Source: Prochlorococcus sp. AG-442-B03 (GTDB lineage: Bacteria > Cyanobacteriota > Cyanobacteriia > PCC-6307 > Cyanobiaceae). From it: 60,189 bases of DNA. The stretch spans positions 1 through 60,189 of the forward strand of contig QCPU01000009.1 in NCBI GenBank assembly GCA_003212395.1, read 5' to 3'. The translations under genes were made by a program, and so were the position numbers. The notes beneath the pieces are model-generated. The model was not told where the DNA came from, did no database searches, and was given only the letters and a program-made list of their open reading frames with translations. How positions within the stretch are numbered: the stretch's first letter is position 1; every line of letters begins with the position of its first letter. This document shows positions 1 to 9,209 of the stretch, piece by piece.

Positions 1-118
1 TTGTTTTTTCTAAATCATTAAAACTACCTTCAAGAAAATTTCCAATCCTCCCTCCAGAGCATGATTGCAAGAAAATTAAAAAAATTAATAAAAAAAGTTC
101 TTTTTTTTTAAAAATCAT
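1..118 (-). CDS. Small lipoprotein, 5' part only (runs off left edge)
   Basis: Read on the minus strand, an ATG at 118 opens a frame to the left edge of the window. It begins MIFKKKELFLLIFLIFL followed by QSCSGG, a lysine-rich n-region, a hydrophobic core and a lipobox-like LQSC. This is a typical signal peptide for a lipid-modified exported protein. The start lies 7 bp after the topA stop, so it is probably co-transcribed with topA. Only 39 codons are visible. The function is unknown. Confidence 0.6.
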   Translation of the reverse strand, partial: MIFKKKELFLLIFLIFLQSCSGGRIGNFLEGSFNDLEKT

Positions 119-125
119 ATTTTTT

Positions 126-2732
126 CTAACTTTTCTTTTCCCTTGTAGTTTTTTTATTACTAATCTTTGTTTTTTTTAAAATTGCGCCTTTTTTATCTTT
201 TAGTTTTTCTTCTAAAAGAGACATTGCGTCATCTATGGTAAATTTTACTATGTCAGTATCTTTGGCAATCGAAACATTAGTTTTTCCACATTTTAAATAG
301 ACGCCATATCTTCCATTTAATATTTGAATTTTTTCTTTAAATTCTTTCGGTTTCCCAAAGTCTTTAAGTACCTCTTGACCACCTCTACCCATTTTTGGCA
401 TCGCAAGAATTTCTAATGCTCTTTTTATATCAACTTTAAAAACATCATCCTCTTTCTTTAAGGATCTGTTTTCAGATTCATTTTCATTTTTAATCCATTT
501 AATATAAGGGCCAAATCTTCCTCTATCAGCCTCAACAACTCCTCCTTCAGGATGAACTCCTAACAATCTAGGCAAACTTAAAAGTACAAGAGCCTCATCT
601 AGAGTTAAATTATCAGTTTTCAACTCTTTGGGTAATGAAGCTCTTCTTGGTTTAGCTTTATCTTGATCATTATTTCCCAATTGTACATAAGGTCCATAAG
701 GGCCAAATCTTAAAAAGACTTTTTCCCCAGTTTTTGGATCAGTGCCAAGATCTGATGGGCCACTTAAAATTTGATCTACTTGCTTTATGTCTAAATCTCC
801 AGGGGTAATATCCATTGGAAGATTACCCTTCGCCTGTATTTCATTACCAGATTCATCAATTTTTGTACCCTCTAGCCAAGGGCCGTTAGAGCCTATTCTG
901 ACTACGCAAGGAAGGTCTTCGAAATCAACTTGTCTATAAGCTTTACCATCAATATTACCCTCTGTTTTCTGAACTTTTACCTCCAAACCATTTTTACCTT
1001 TATAGAAAGTCTCAAGATATGGTAGCCACTCAAGATTGCCTGAAGATATTTCATCCAAAGAAGATTCCATTTTTGCAGTAAAAGTAGTATCAACCAGATC
1101 AGGAAAATGTTCTTCTAAGAGAGCGGTAACAGCAAAAGCTGTAAAAGTTGGAGCCAAAGTATTAGAAGATATATTTGCATAACCTCTATCCACAATTGTC
1201 CCGATAATGCTTGCATAGGTAGAAGGTCTTCCAATCCCTTCTTTTTCAAGAACTTTAACCAATGCAGCCTCTGTATATCTAGCAGGAGGTTTAGTTTCAT
1301 GAAAAGTAGATTCCTTATTAGTAACTTCAAGACATGTTCCAGTCGTTAAGTTTGGGAGAATAATTTCTTGTTGTTCAAGGGATGAACTTGGGTCATCACT
1401 TCCCTCTACATAAGCTCTGAAGAATCCTGGGAAATCAATACTTTTACCGCTCGATTTAAATAATCCATCCTCTACACTAATTTCAGCATTAATCATTGTT
1501 AGCCTAGCTTCAGCCATTTGACTGGCTACAGTTCTTTTCCAAATTAAATCGTAAAGAGATAAGTCTCTCCCAGTTAGATTAGTTTCCTTTGGTGTTTTAA
1601 ATACCTCACCTGCAGGCCTGATAGCTTCATGTGCTTCTTGAGCATTTCTTGCAGTTGAATTAAATTGTCTTGGTGAATTAGATAAATATTCTTTTCCATA
1701 CATAGAACTGACACATTCTCTAGCAGCTTTTGTGGCTTGTTCGGAAAGATGAACTGAATCAGTCCTCATATATGTTATGAAACCTCGCTCATATAGCCCT
1801 TGAGCACATCTCATAGTATCTCTTGCAGACAAACGAAGCTTCCTGTTTGCTTCTTGTTGCAATGTACTTGTTGTAAAAGGAGGGACTGGCTTACGAGTAG
1901 ATGGCTTTTTTTCTATTTTTGAGACTAACCAATCCTCAGAGGAAAAAGTCTTCAATAATTCATTTACTTTATCTTCTCCAATTATTAAGGATTTATTTCC
2001 TTGTTTTAATTTGCCTGTCTGTTCATCGAAATCCGAACCATTTGAAATTCTTTGTCCGTTTAAACTAAATAATTTAGTTTCGAAAGTAATATTATCTTTT
2101 ACTAGGGAAGCTTTAATCCCCCAGTAACTAGCTTTTTTAAAGGATCTTCTTTCTCTCTCTCTTCTAACAAGAAGTCTTACTGAAACTGATTGAACACGAC
2201 CAGCTGATAATCGGGGGGCTACCTTCTTCCAAAGTAAAGGAGATAATTCATATCCAAAAAGCCTGTCCAAGATTCTTCTGGTTTCTTGAGCCTGAACAAG
2301 TTCCATATCAATTTCTCTTGTTTGATCTAAAGCTTTATTAATTGCCTTTTTTGTAATTTCATGAAAAACCATTCTCTTAGTTGGTATTTTAGGCTTAAGT
2401 ATTTGCAGAAGATGCCAGCTAATACTCTCTCCCTCTCTATCTTCATCAGTTGCCAACAATAGTTGGGTCGCACCTTTCAATGCATCTTTCAACTCTTTAA
2501 CAACCTTTTTCTTATCTTTTGGAACTATATAAAGTGGTTCAAAATCTTCCGTTGTATTTACTCCTATTCTTGACCATTTTTCTTTTTTTACTGCAGCAGG
2601 AATTTCAGCCGCCCCTTTTGGAAGATCTCTTACATGTCCCATTGAAGCAAGAACTTCATAATTAGAGGGCAAATACTTTCTTATAGTTTTTGCTTTGGTG
2701 GGACTTTCAACAATAACAAGTGTGTGATCCAA
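126..2732 (-). CDS. topA: DNA topoisomerase I
   Basis: Type IA topoisomerase that relaxes negative supercoils. The N-terminal Toprim domain starts at VIVESPTKAKTIRKYL (residues 6-21) and contains the acidic DEDREGE motif near residue 96. The nucleophilic tyrosine lies in GFITYMRTDS near residue 319. The C-terminal third carries repeated FGPYGPYVQLG, RFGPYIKWI and GRYGVYLKCG modules, which replace the zinc-finger tail of enterobacterial enzymes and are usual in cyanobacteria, followed by a lysine-rich tail. The start is TTG at 2732, placed directly before the conserved Toprim beginning. It is divergent from ndhB across a 175-bp gap. Confidence 0.97.
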   Translation of the reverse strand: MDHTLVIVESPTKAKTIRKYLPSNYEVLASMGHVRDLPKGAAEIPAAVKKEKWSRIGVNTTEDFEPLYIVPKDKKKVVKELKDALKGATQLLLATDEDREGESISWHLLQILKPKIPTKRMVFHEITKKAINKALDQTREIDMELVQAQETRRILDRLFGYELSPLLWKKVAPRLSAGRVQSVSVRLLVRRERERRSFKKASYWGIKASLVKDNITFETKLFSLNGQRISNGSDFDEQTGKLKQGNKSLIIGEDKVNELLKTFSSEDWLVSKIEKKPSTRKPVPPFTTSTLQQEANRKLRLSARDTMRCAQGLYERGFITYMRTDSVHLSEQATKAARECVSSMYGKEYLSNSPRQFNSTARNAQEAHEAIRPAGEVFKTPKETNLTGRDLSLYDLIWKRTVASQMAEARLTMINAEISVEDGLFKSSGKSIDFPGFFRAYVEGSDDPSSSLEQQEIILPNLTTGTCLEVTNKESTFHETKPPARYTEAALVKVLEKEGIGRPSTYASIIGTIVDRGYANISSNTLAPTFTAFAVTALLEEHFPDLVDTTFTAKMESSLDEISSGNLEWLPYLETFYKGKNGLEVKVQKTEGNIDGKAYRQVDFEDLPCVVRIGSNGPWLEGTKIDESGNEIQAKGNLPMDITPGDLDIKQVDQILSGPSDLGTDPKTGEKVFLRFGPYGPYVQLGNNDQDKAKPRRASLPKELKTDNLTLDEALVLLSLPRLLGVHPEGGVVEADRGRFGPYIKWIKNENESENRSLKKEDDVFKVDIKRALEILAMPKMGRGGQEVLKDFGKPKEFKEKIQILNGRYGVYLKCGKTNVSIAKDTDIVKFTIDDAMSLLEEKLKDKKGAILKKTKISNKKTTREKKS

Positions 2733-2907
2733 GGTTTATTTCAATAATTGGTGTTTTTGTTCAGTTAGGGCATATTATGATTATTTGAAACTTTTTCAAG
2801 TATTTTCTCTTGAAAATTTCAAAAAACATACCCACAAATTATAATCAAGTTAAGATTAACTCTTTGACCATTACAATCAATCATCTAATTTAATCCAATT
2901 TAATAAA

Positions 2908-4428
2908 GTGCCCAACGAAATCTTTACAATAAACTTAAATGCACAAGCCATAATTCCAGAGGCTTTTATCTTACTAGGTATTGTTGGAACACTTCTTGTA
3001 GATTTAGCTGGAGAAAAAACTGCATCAAAATGGGCACCAATAATTTGCTATTTATCAATTGGTAGCTCTCTTCTTAGTTTGGCCTTTCAATGGAGTAATC
3101 CGGTAGAAAGCGCATTCCTTGGGTCATTTAATTCAGATAATTTGGCAATCGCATTTAGAGCAATAATAGCTTTATCAACTTTAGTTTCTTTACTAATAAG
3201 TTGGAGATATACAGAACAAAGTGGTAGTCCTATTGGCGAGTTTGCTGCGATAGTTCTTTCGGCCACCCTTGGTGCGATGCTTTTGTGTGGATCTACTGAC
3301 CTTATAAGTGTATTTATATCTCTGGAAACTTTATCTGTAGCAAGCTACTTACTTTCTGGTTACCTCAAGAGAGATCCAAGAAGTTCAGAAGCAGCCTTAA
3401 AATACCTCCTTGTCGGATCTGCTGCTGCTGCTGTCTATTTGTATGGATCCTCTTTTCTTTATGGATTAAGTGGTTCAACAAACTTAGTGACAATAGGTTT
3501 AGAGATTATCAATAAGCCATCCTTCATTACTTCTCTTGCTCTTGTATTTGTCTTATCAACTGTTGCATTTAAAATTGCTGCTGTTCCCTTTCATCAATGG
3601 ACTCCTGATGTATATGAAGGTTCACCTACACCTGTAGTAGCTTTTTTATCTGTTGGTTCAAAAACAGCGGGCTTTGCATTTGCAATAAGAATATTAAGCA
3701 CAACCTTCTCTTCTTTTGACGAAGAATGGAAACTTTTATTTACCATTTTGGCCATATTGAGCATGGCTCTTGGAAACGTTGTAGCTCTAGCTCAAACCTC
3801 AATGAAAAGGATGCTAGCTTACAGTTCTATTGGACAAGCTGGATTTGTAATGATTGGAATAGTATCTGGCACACAAGATGGTTTATCAGCTGCTGTTTTA
3901 TATTTGGCTGCATATTTATTTATGAATTTGGGGGCATTTTCTTGTGTAATACTTTTCTCACTTAGAACAGGTTCTGACAGAATACTTGATTACTCAGGTC
4001 TTTACCAAAAAGATCCTCTCATTACATTAGGCTTAAGCCTTTGTCTTCTATCTCTTGGAGGTTTACCTCCAATGTTAGGATTTTTTGGAAAGATATACTT
4101 GTTCTTTGCAGGTTGGGCAAATCATCAATATCTATTAGTAATAGTTGGTTTAGTAACCTCAGTTATATCTATTTATTACTACATTTCAGTGATAAAAATG
4201 ATGGTGGTTAAAGAACCACAGGAAGCTTCTGAAATAGTCAAATCATATCCTGAAATTAATTGGGAAATTGTAGGATTACCTCCTTTGAGAATTGCACTTT
4301 ATACTTGCGTAGCGGTAACTGCTCTTGGCGGAATCCTATCTAATCCTCTTTTTAAATTAGCTAACACAGCAGTTTCAGAAACTCCTTTCTTACAGGATAT
4401 TATTGCTACAGCAAACAATATTTCCTAG
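2908..4428 (+). CDS. ndhB: NAD(P)H-quinone oxidoreductase subunit 2 (NDH-1)
   Basis: Integral membrane proton-pumping subunit of the thylakoid NDH-1 complex, used in respiration and in cyclic electron flow around photosystem I. The 506-aa length is normal for NdhB. The sequence is almost entirely hydrophobic, with about 14 predicted spans. Family signatures are visible: the charged/helix-breaking region [19 protein letters not shown] near residue 225, and [15 protein letters not shown] near residue 304. The start is GTG at 2908. The ABC ATPase gene follows after 17 bp, so they may be co-transcribed although the functions differ. Confidence 0.97.
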   Translation: MPNEIFTINLNAQAIIPEAFILLGIVGTLLVDLAGEKTASKWAPIICYLSIGSSLLSLAFQWSNPVESAFLGSFNSDNLAIAFRAIIALSTLVSLLISWRYTEQSGSPIGEFAAIVLSATLGAMLLCGSTDLISVFISLETLSVASYLLSGYLKRDPRSSEAALKYLLVGSAAAAVYLYGSSFLYGLSGSTNLVTIGLEIINKPSFITSLALVFVLSTVAFKIAAVPFHQWTPDVYEGSPTPVVAFLSVGSKTAGFAFAIRILSTTFSSFDEEWKLLFTILAILSMALGNVVALAQTSMKRMLAYSSIGQAGFVMIGIVSGTQDGLSAAVLYLAAYLFMNLGAFSCVILFSLRTGSDRILDYSGLYQKDPLITLGLSLCLLSLGGLPPMLGFFGKIYLFFAGWANHQYLLVIVGLVTSVISIYYYISVIKMMVVKEPQEASEIVKSYPEINWEIVGLPPLRIALYTCVAVTALGGILSNPLFKLANTAVSETPFLQDIIATANNIS

Positions 4429-4445
4429 AAGAATTCTTCAATATA

Positions 4446-5132
4446 ATGTCTAAGAAAGTCGCGAGTTTAGAAAATATATCTAAAACATATGGGAAAGAGG
4501 ATCTAACTGTTAAAGCCTTAGACAGCATAAACTTAGAAATTTATAAAGGTGATTATTTAGCTGTAATGGGAGCTAGTGGCTCAGGCAAAAGTACAGCTAT
4601 GAATATTATTGGCTGTCTAGATAGACCATCTGAAGGCATTTATAAATTAAATGGAATTCCTGTTGAGAATTTATCTGATGATGAACTCGCGGAAATACGA
4701 AACCAAAAATTAGGCTTCGTTTTTCAACAATTTCATCTTCTTTCAGACGCAACTGCACTTGAAAACGTAACTTTGCCAATGATTTATGCTGGTATTGAGC
4801 CTGAGCAAAGATTAGAGAGAGGTAAGAATGCCTTAAAAAAAGTTGGCCTTTCAGAAAGAATGAATAATCGCCCGAACCAATTATCTGGAGGTCAACAACA
4901 ACGAGTTGCTATTGCGAGGGCTATTATCAATAACCCTGCAATTTTGTTAGCCGACGAACCTACTGGAGCACTTGATTCAAAAACCACTGAAGATGTATTA
5001 GATCTTTTTGACAAACTACATGAATCTGGAATAACTATAGTTTTAGTTACGCATGAAGATGATGTTGCAAATCGCGCAAAAAAAATAGCCAAATTTAAAG
5101 ATGGAAGAATAGTTGAATTAAAAGTTAATTAA
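4446..5132 (+). CDS. ABC transporter ATP-binding protein (MacB/LolD/DevA type)
   Basis: A stand-alone ATPase of 228 aa. Visible motifs are Walker A GASGSGKST (about residue 39), the Q-loop in GFVFQQFHLL, the signature LSGGQQQRVAIARA (about residue 142) and Walker B ILLADEPTGALDS, then the H-loop histidine in LVTHEDD. The sequence style (DELAEIRNQKLGFVFQQFHLL) is that of the family paired with MacB/LolC-type permeases, which act in export or lipoprotein release. No permease gene lies next to it, so the substrate cannot be deduced. It converges with birA, with 2 bp between the stop codons. Confidence 0.9.
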   Translation: MSKKVASLENISKTYGKEDLTVKALDSINLEIYKGDYLAVMGASGSGKSTAMNIIGCLDRPSEGIYKLNGIPVENLSDDELAEIRNQKLGFVFQQFHLLSDATALENVTLPMIYAGIEPEQRLERGKNALKKVGLSERMNNRPNQLSGGQQQRVAIARAIINNPAILLADEPTGALDSKTTEDVLDLFDKLHESGITIVLVTHEDDVANRAKKIAKFKDGRIVELKVN

Positions 5133-5134
5133 AC

Positions 5135-5884
5135 TCAAAACCTTTTAATTACCTTAACTTCAGTTTCATTTTCAATTCTTAAATTCCCATTAGAATCAAT
5201 ATCTTTAATTTTCCATTTTTGAGGACAATAACCACTAGGTAAAAAACTTTTAGTAAGAAACATATTTGCAGATTTAATCACATATTCTCTCTTCTTATTA
5301 CATTCAATTGAATCATAAACAGCTTTAAGAACTTTGGCTGTCCAATAATGTTGATTAATATTCTTAGTTTTAAGAACTTTTGATAATGAAATACCCTCTG
5401 CTGGAGTGCAATTTAAAACATTCATACCAAGTCCTACTCTTACGTATATGATTTCTTTGCCTCTTGTTATCACCCTTGGTAAAAATCCAATCAACTTTTT
5501 TGAACCAAAAAAAATATCATTTGGCCATTTCAAACAAACATTTATATTCTCTTGTCTAAGCATTTCACATAACTTAATGCCTAAAGACAAATTAAATATT
5601 TGACATGCAAATTCTTTTGAAAATATTGGGTAGGCTGCACTTAACCAAATCCCGCCTGTTGGAGAAACCCAAGTTTTTGAGTTTTGACCTACCCCTGCGA
5701 ACTGCTCTCTTGCAATTATTGCTAATGGCTGGTTTTTCTTGATTTCAGAATATCCAAGCAAGTTTGTTAGCTCATTTTCGGTGCTTTTACATTTTATTTT
5801 GTAAAGAAGTCTCCAGGTTGGATATTGACCCTGGATTTTTTTTAAGTAAAAAACTGTCTTAGATGCAGATCCAATAACTTTCAC
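5135..5884 (-). CDS. birA: Biotin--[acetyl-CoA-carboxylase] ligase
   Basis: Attaches biotin to the BCCP subunit of acetyl-CoA carboxylase via biotinyl-AMP. The biotin/ATP-binding loop is present as a variant, AGVGQNSKTWVSP (the family usually has GRGR/GRGQ), followed by GGIWLSAA and the catalytic-domain motif LKWPNDIFF. There is no N-terminal DNA-binding domain, so it is a monofunctional group I ligase, not a repressor. The 249-aa size fits. The start is GTG at 5884. The divergent DUF721 gene begins about 30 bp away. Confidence 0.88.
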   Translation of the reverse strand: MKVIGSASKTVFYLKKIQGQYPTWRLLYKIKCKSTENELTNLLGYSEIKKNQPLAIIAREQFAGVGQNSKTWVSPTGGIWLSAAYPIFSKEFACQIFNLSLGIKLCEMLRQENINVCLKWPNDIFFGSKKLIGFLPRVITRGKEIIYVRVGLGMNVLNCTPAEGISLSKVLKTKNINQHYWTAKVLKAVYDSIECNKKREYVIKSANMFLTKSFLPSGYCPQKWKIKDIDSNGNLRIENETEVKVIKRF

Positions 5885-5914
5885 AAATTCTTTATTAAAA
5901 CAACGAGCATCTTC

Positions 5915-6445
5915 TTGAAGATTAGATTAACTTTAGTCTTAATAAGTAAATTTTACAAATTGGACAAAAAGTATTTGCCAATAGTGAATAGACGGAATCC
6001 ACATCCATTAAAAAATTGTCTTGATAATTTCAAAAAATCATGGGGAGACTTAGATAAACTTTCTAAAATCAACGAAAACTGGAAGAACTTAATCGGTTTG
6101 GAACTTTTTCAAGAATGCAAACCATTAAATATTGAAAAAAAAATACTTACCATTGCAGTAAATCATCCACAGTGGCGACAAGCTTTAATCTATAACAAGC
6201 ATAAATTAAAAGAAAGAATCGAGAAATTTGGAGTAACTTTGAATGAAATAAAAATAATACAAAATTATGAAATTAAAAATAAAAATATCAAAGCTACTAA
6301 TGCAAAGATTGTTTGGGCAAAGCATCCAAGCAGAATCCATCAAAATAATATGTGTATTTGTACTCTCTGTAATTCCCCTACTCCTGAGGGAGAAATCAAA
6401 AGATGGGGAAAGTGTTCTTTTTGTTGGAGAAAAATAAATAAATAA
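5915..6445 (+). CDS. DUF721-type protein with C-terminal zinc ribbon
   Basis: The central part (residues 27-105, PHPLKNCLDNFKKSWG to NHPQWRQAL) has the look of the DUF721/DciA-like family: a KH-type fold linked in other bacteria to the replicative helicase and RNA/DNA binding. The C-terminus carries CICTLCNSP and CSFCWRKINK, two CxxC pairs spaced to form a zinc ribbon. The TTG start at 5915 is doubtful; the conserved part begins about 25 codons later, so the real start may be internal, for example TTG near 5960. It converges with menG, with 5 bp between the stops. The exact role in cyanobacteria is not known to me. Confidence 0.75.
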   Translation: MKIRLTLVLISKFYKLDKKYLPIVNRRNPHPLKNCLDNFKKSWGDLDKLSKINENWKNLIGLELFQECKPLNIEKKILTIAVNHPQWRQALIYNKHKLKERIEKFGVTLNEIKIIQNYEIKNKNIKATNAKIVWAKHPSRIHQNNMCICTLCNSPTPEGEIKRWGKCSFCWRKINK

Positions 6446-6450
6446 ATTCT

Positions 6451-7152
6451 TTATTTAGTTAAAATTAGTATTCCCATTTGCCCCCCCAAAATAGTCCTAT
6501 ATTCAGCTTTTTTAAATCCAACTTCCTTAGCAATATTTATAAGCTCATTTTTCTTTGGAAAATTTCTAATACTCTTTTCTATATATGAGTACTCTGGACC
6601 TAAATTAAAAAGCCGCGAAATAGTTACTACAATAAATCTCAGGTAAATTTTCTGAAAAATATTGGATAAAGAATTTGTTGTTGAGTGATTAAAATCCAAA
6701 AATCCTGCCCTTCCCTCATCCTTCAAAAGATAAAAAACTTTTTTTATTCCTTCTTCAACATTATTCAAGTTTCTTAGTCCATATGACATGCAAATCCCAT
6801 CAAAATTTTTTGAATAGTCATTAATTTCTAATACATCTTTAATTTCCCACCTAATAAATTTATTTTTTTTAAGCTCTGATTTTTTCTTTGCAATATTTAA
6901 GATATCCTCTGCACTGTCAATCCCAGTAATTGAACCCCTTGGACTAACTCTCTCAGAAATTAAGAATGTTAAATCTCCAGTTCCACAGCACAAATCAGCC
7001 CAATCTTCACCATTTAAAGGTTCCAATAAATTAACTAATTTCCTTTTCCATAATCTGTGCAGCCCAAAACTTAATAGATTATTTAAAAAGTCATATTTAT
7101 AAGAGATTTTATTAAATATATTTTTGACTTCGATAGTTTTTTTGAATTTCAT
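6451..7152 (-). CDS. menG: Demethylphylloquinone/demethylmenaquinone methyltransferase
   Basis: SAM-dependent C-methyltransferase of the UbiE/MenG family. In cyanobacteria it performs the last methylation of phylloquinone, the photosystem I quinone. Motif I is DLCCGTGDLTFLIS (about residue 52), motif II region DGICMSYGLRNLNN (about residue 116), and the C-terminal ILGGQMGILILTK ends as the family does. At 233 aa the length is typical. The short upstream gap from hisF (42 bp, same strand) allows co-transcription. Confidence 0.92.
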   Translation of the reverse strand: MKFKKTIEVKNIFNKISYKYDFLNNLLSFGLHRLWKRKLVNLLEPLNGEDWADLCCGTGDLTFLISERVSPRGSITGIDSAEDILNIAKKKSELKKNKFIRWEIKDVLEINDYSKNFDGICMSYGLRNLNNVEEGIKKVFYLLKDEGRAGFLDFNHSTTNSLSNIFQKIYLRFIVVTISRLFNLGPEYSYIEKSIRNFPKKNELINIAKEVGFKKAEYRTILGGQMGILILTK

Positions 7153-7194
7153 TTTTAAATTTTAAACTTATTTCATTTTGGTTAAATTAAATTT

Positions 7195-7968
7195 TTATTC
7201 ATATGGTCTAATTAGAAGTTTTTTTTCGAGGAGGAAAGTTTTTATTTCTTTTAAAGTAAGTTTCTTATCATGAAGTAATGATGCTAAAAGTGCTGCTGAT
7301 GCTCTGCCTTCTTTGAAAACATCATAGATATCTTCTAGAGAGCCTGCCCCTCCAGAAGCAATTACTGGGATATCAACAATATTTGCGACAGATTCTGTCA
7401 AATTCAAATCATATCCATTCTGTGTTCCATCACCATCCATTGAAGTAAGCAATATTTCCCCCGCGCCTAATTCCTCAACTTTCTTTGCCCAACTTAATAC
7501 ATCTATACCAGTATTTTCTCGCCCTCCTTTTACATATACCTCCCACTCAGGACCAACCTTATTAACTTTTCTTCGAGCATCAATTGCTATAACGATGCAT
7601 TGAGTACCAAATTCTCTAGAACTTTCAGAAATCAAATCAGGATTTCTTACGGCTGAGGAATTCAAACTGACTTTATCAGCTCCTGCTCGTAAAAGATCAT
7701 TAATAGAAGAAACAGAATCTATGCCTCCACCTACTGTAAAGGGAATTTTTACTGATTTTGCTGTCCTAGAAACAAGGTCAACTAATGTATTCCTATTTTC
7801 CAAACTTGCTCTAATATCTAAAAATACCAATTCATCTGCGCCTTCATCAGAATATCTACAAGCCAATTCCACAGGATCACCTGAATCTCTCAAATTAACA
7901 AAATTCACACCTTTAACGACTCTGCCATTGGCGACATCTAAACAAGGAATTAAACGAAGAGCTACCAT
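7195..7968 (-). CDS. hisF: Imidazole glycerol phosphate synthase subunit HisF
   Basis: Cyclase subunit of IGP synthase in histidine biosynthesis; with HisH it converts PRFAR plus ammonia to IGP and AICAR. The (beta/alpha)8 barrel starts with [19 protein letters not shown], including catalytic Asp11 (CLD), and has the second catalytic Asp in IAIDARRK near residue 130. Phosphate-binding loops VGGGI and [12 protein letters not shown] are present. The 257-aa length is exact for the family. ATG start at 7968. Confidence 0.97.
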   Translation of the reverse strand: MVALRLIPCLDVANGRVVKGVNFVNLRDSGDPVELACRYSDEGADELVFLDIRASLENRNTLVDLVSRTAKSVKIPFTVGGGIDSVSSINDLLRAGADKVSLNSSAVRNPDLISESSREFGTQCIVIAIDARRKVNKVGPEWEVYVKGGRENTGIDVLSWAKKVEELGAGEILLTSMDGDGTQNGYDLNLTESVANIVDIPVIASGGAGSLEDIYDVFKEGRASAALLASLLHDKKLTLKEIKTFLLEKKLLIRPYE

Positions 7969-8027
7969 TTTAGTAAAAATTGTCCAAATGCTGTTAATCT
8001 TGCATAATAGCTTCCATTTTACCTCTT

Positions 8028-8252
8028 ATGGCTGAAACAAAATTATTACCCAAAATCGGTAGTAAAATCAAAATCAACATTAACAAAGTAAAAGATAGAC
8101 TACCAGCGAAATTAATTGATCAAATATCCACTAATCCTAAAGCCGTAATAACAGGCTATAAGATGACAGACGGCAGGAGTATTGGAATCACCGCAAAATT
8201 TCAGAATGGTGAGCAAAACTGGTTTTTCCCAGAAGAAATTGAGAAAGGTTAA
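8028..8252 (+). CDS. Small conserved cyanobacterial protein (DUF2862-like)
   Basis: A 74-aa, basic, soluble protein starting MAETKLLPKIGSKIKI, with a central DGRSIGITAKFQNGEQNWFFPEEI. This resembles a small beta-barrel family of cyanobacteria and chloroplasts that I recall as DUF2862. The gene ends 8 bp before chlG on the same strand, so it is probably expressed with chlorophyll synthase. Function is unknown; a role linked to chlorophyll or photosynthesis is only a guess from position. Confidence 0.65.
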   Translation: MAETKLLPKIGSKIKININKVKDRLPAKLIDQISTNPKAVITGYKMTDGRSIGITAKFQNGEQNWFFPEEIEKG

Positions 8253-8260
8253 AGATTAAA

Positions 8261-9208
8261 GTGAATGATCCAAAACAACTATTAGGAATTAAGGGCGCAT
8301 CTGAAACTTCAAGTATATGGAAACTTCGTATACAGTTAATGAAGCCAATTACGTGGATCCCTTTGATATGGGGAGTTATTTGTGGAGCAGCCGCAAGTGG
8401 AAATTTTGAATGGACATTTAGTAATGTTTTAGCTTCACTAGCATGTATGTTAATGAGTGGGCCACTTCTGGCAGGTTATACACAAACCATAAATGATTTT
8501 TTTGATAAAGAAATTGACGCAATTAACGAACCAAATAGACCAATTCCATCTGGAAAAATTTCAATTAAAGACGTAAAAATTCAAATTTGGGTATTACTTT
8601 TTGCAGGCCTAATAGTTGCTTTTCTATTAGATTTATATGCTAAACATAACTTTCCCTCCGTCTTACTTTTAGCATTAGGAGGATCTTTTGTTAGTTATAT
8701 ATACTCTGCTCCACCCCTTAAATTAAAACAGAATGGTTGGCTTGGAAATTATGCATTAGGTGCATCATATATAGCTTTACCTTGGTGGGCAGGACAAGCC
8801 TTGTTTGGGAAATTAACTATTGTGACCGCAATATTAACACTTGCTTATAGTCTCTCAGGACTTGGAATTGCTGTTATTAATGATTTCAAAAGTGTTGAAG
8901 GGGATTCAAAGCTAGGCCTAAATTCTTTACCAGTAGTATTCGGAATTAAAAATGCAAGTAGAATCAGTGCGGGACTGATTGACGTTTTTCAATTAGCAAT
9001 GGTTGTAGTATTAGTCCTTATTGGCCAACATTTAGCCTCTGTAATTTTAGTTTTATTGGTAATACCACAAATTACTTTCCAAGATATGTGGTTACTAAGA
9101 GATCCTCTAAAGTTTGATGTCAAATATCAAGCAAGTGCCCAACCATTCCTTATAACTGGAATGTTAGTTACAGCTTTAGCGATAGGACATAGTTTTTTAG
9201 TTGCTTAA
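8261..9208 (+). CDS. chlG: Chlorophyll synthase
   Basis: Membrane prenyltransferase of the UbiA superfamily that esterifies (divinyl-)chlorophyllide with phytyl or geranylgeranyl diphosphate, the last step of chlorophyll synthesis. The Asp-rich Mg/diphosphate site NDFFDKEIDAINEPNRPIP (about residue 84) and the second motif NDFKSVEGDSKLGLNSLP (about residue 205) are clear, with about eight hydrophobic helices. GTG start at 8261. Its stop lies within the possible TTG start codon region of the next gene, so the two are tightly linked. Confidence 0.96.
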   Translation: MNDPKQLLGIKGASETSSIWKLRIQLMKPITWIPLIWGVICGAAASGNFEWTFSNVLASLACMLMSGPLLAGYTQTINDFFDKEIDAINEPNRPIPSGKISIKDVKIQIWVLLFAGLIVAFLLDLYAKHNFPSVLLLALGGSFVSYIYSAPPLKLKQNGWLGNYALGASYIALPWWAGQALFGKLTIVTAILTLAYSLSGLGIAVINDFKSVEGDSKLGLNSLPVVFGIKNASRISAGLIDVFQLAMVVVLVLIGQHLASVILVLLVIPQITFQDMWLLRDPLKFDVKYQASAQPFLITGMLVTALAIGHSFLVA

Positions 9209-9209
9209 G

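Noticed and set aside
9201..9209. TTG at 9201 as start of the penicillin-binding protein
   Set aside because: It overlaps the chlG stop; the in-frame GTG at 9210 gives a clean start.
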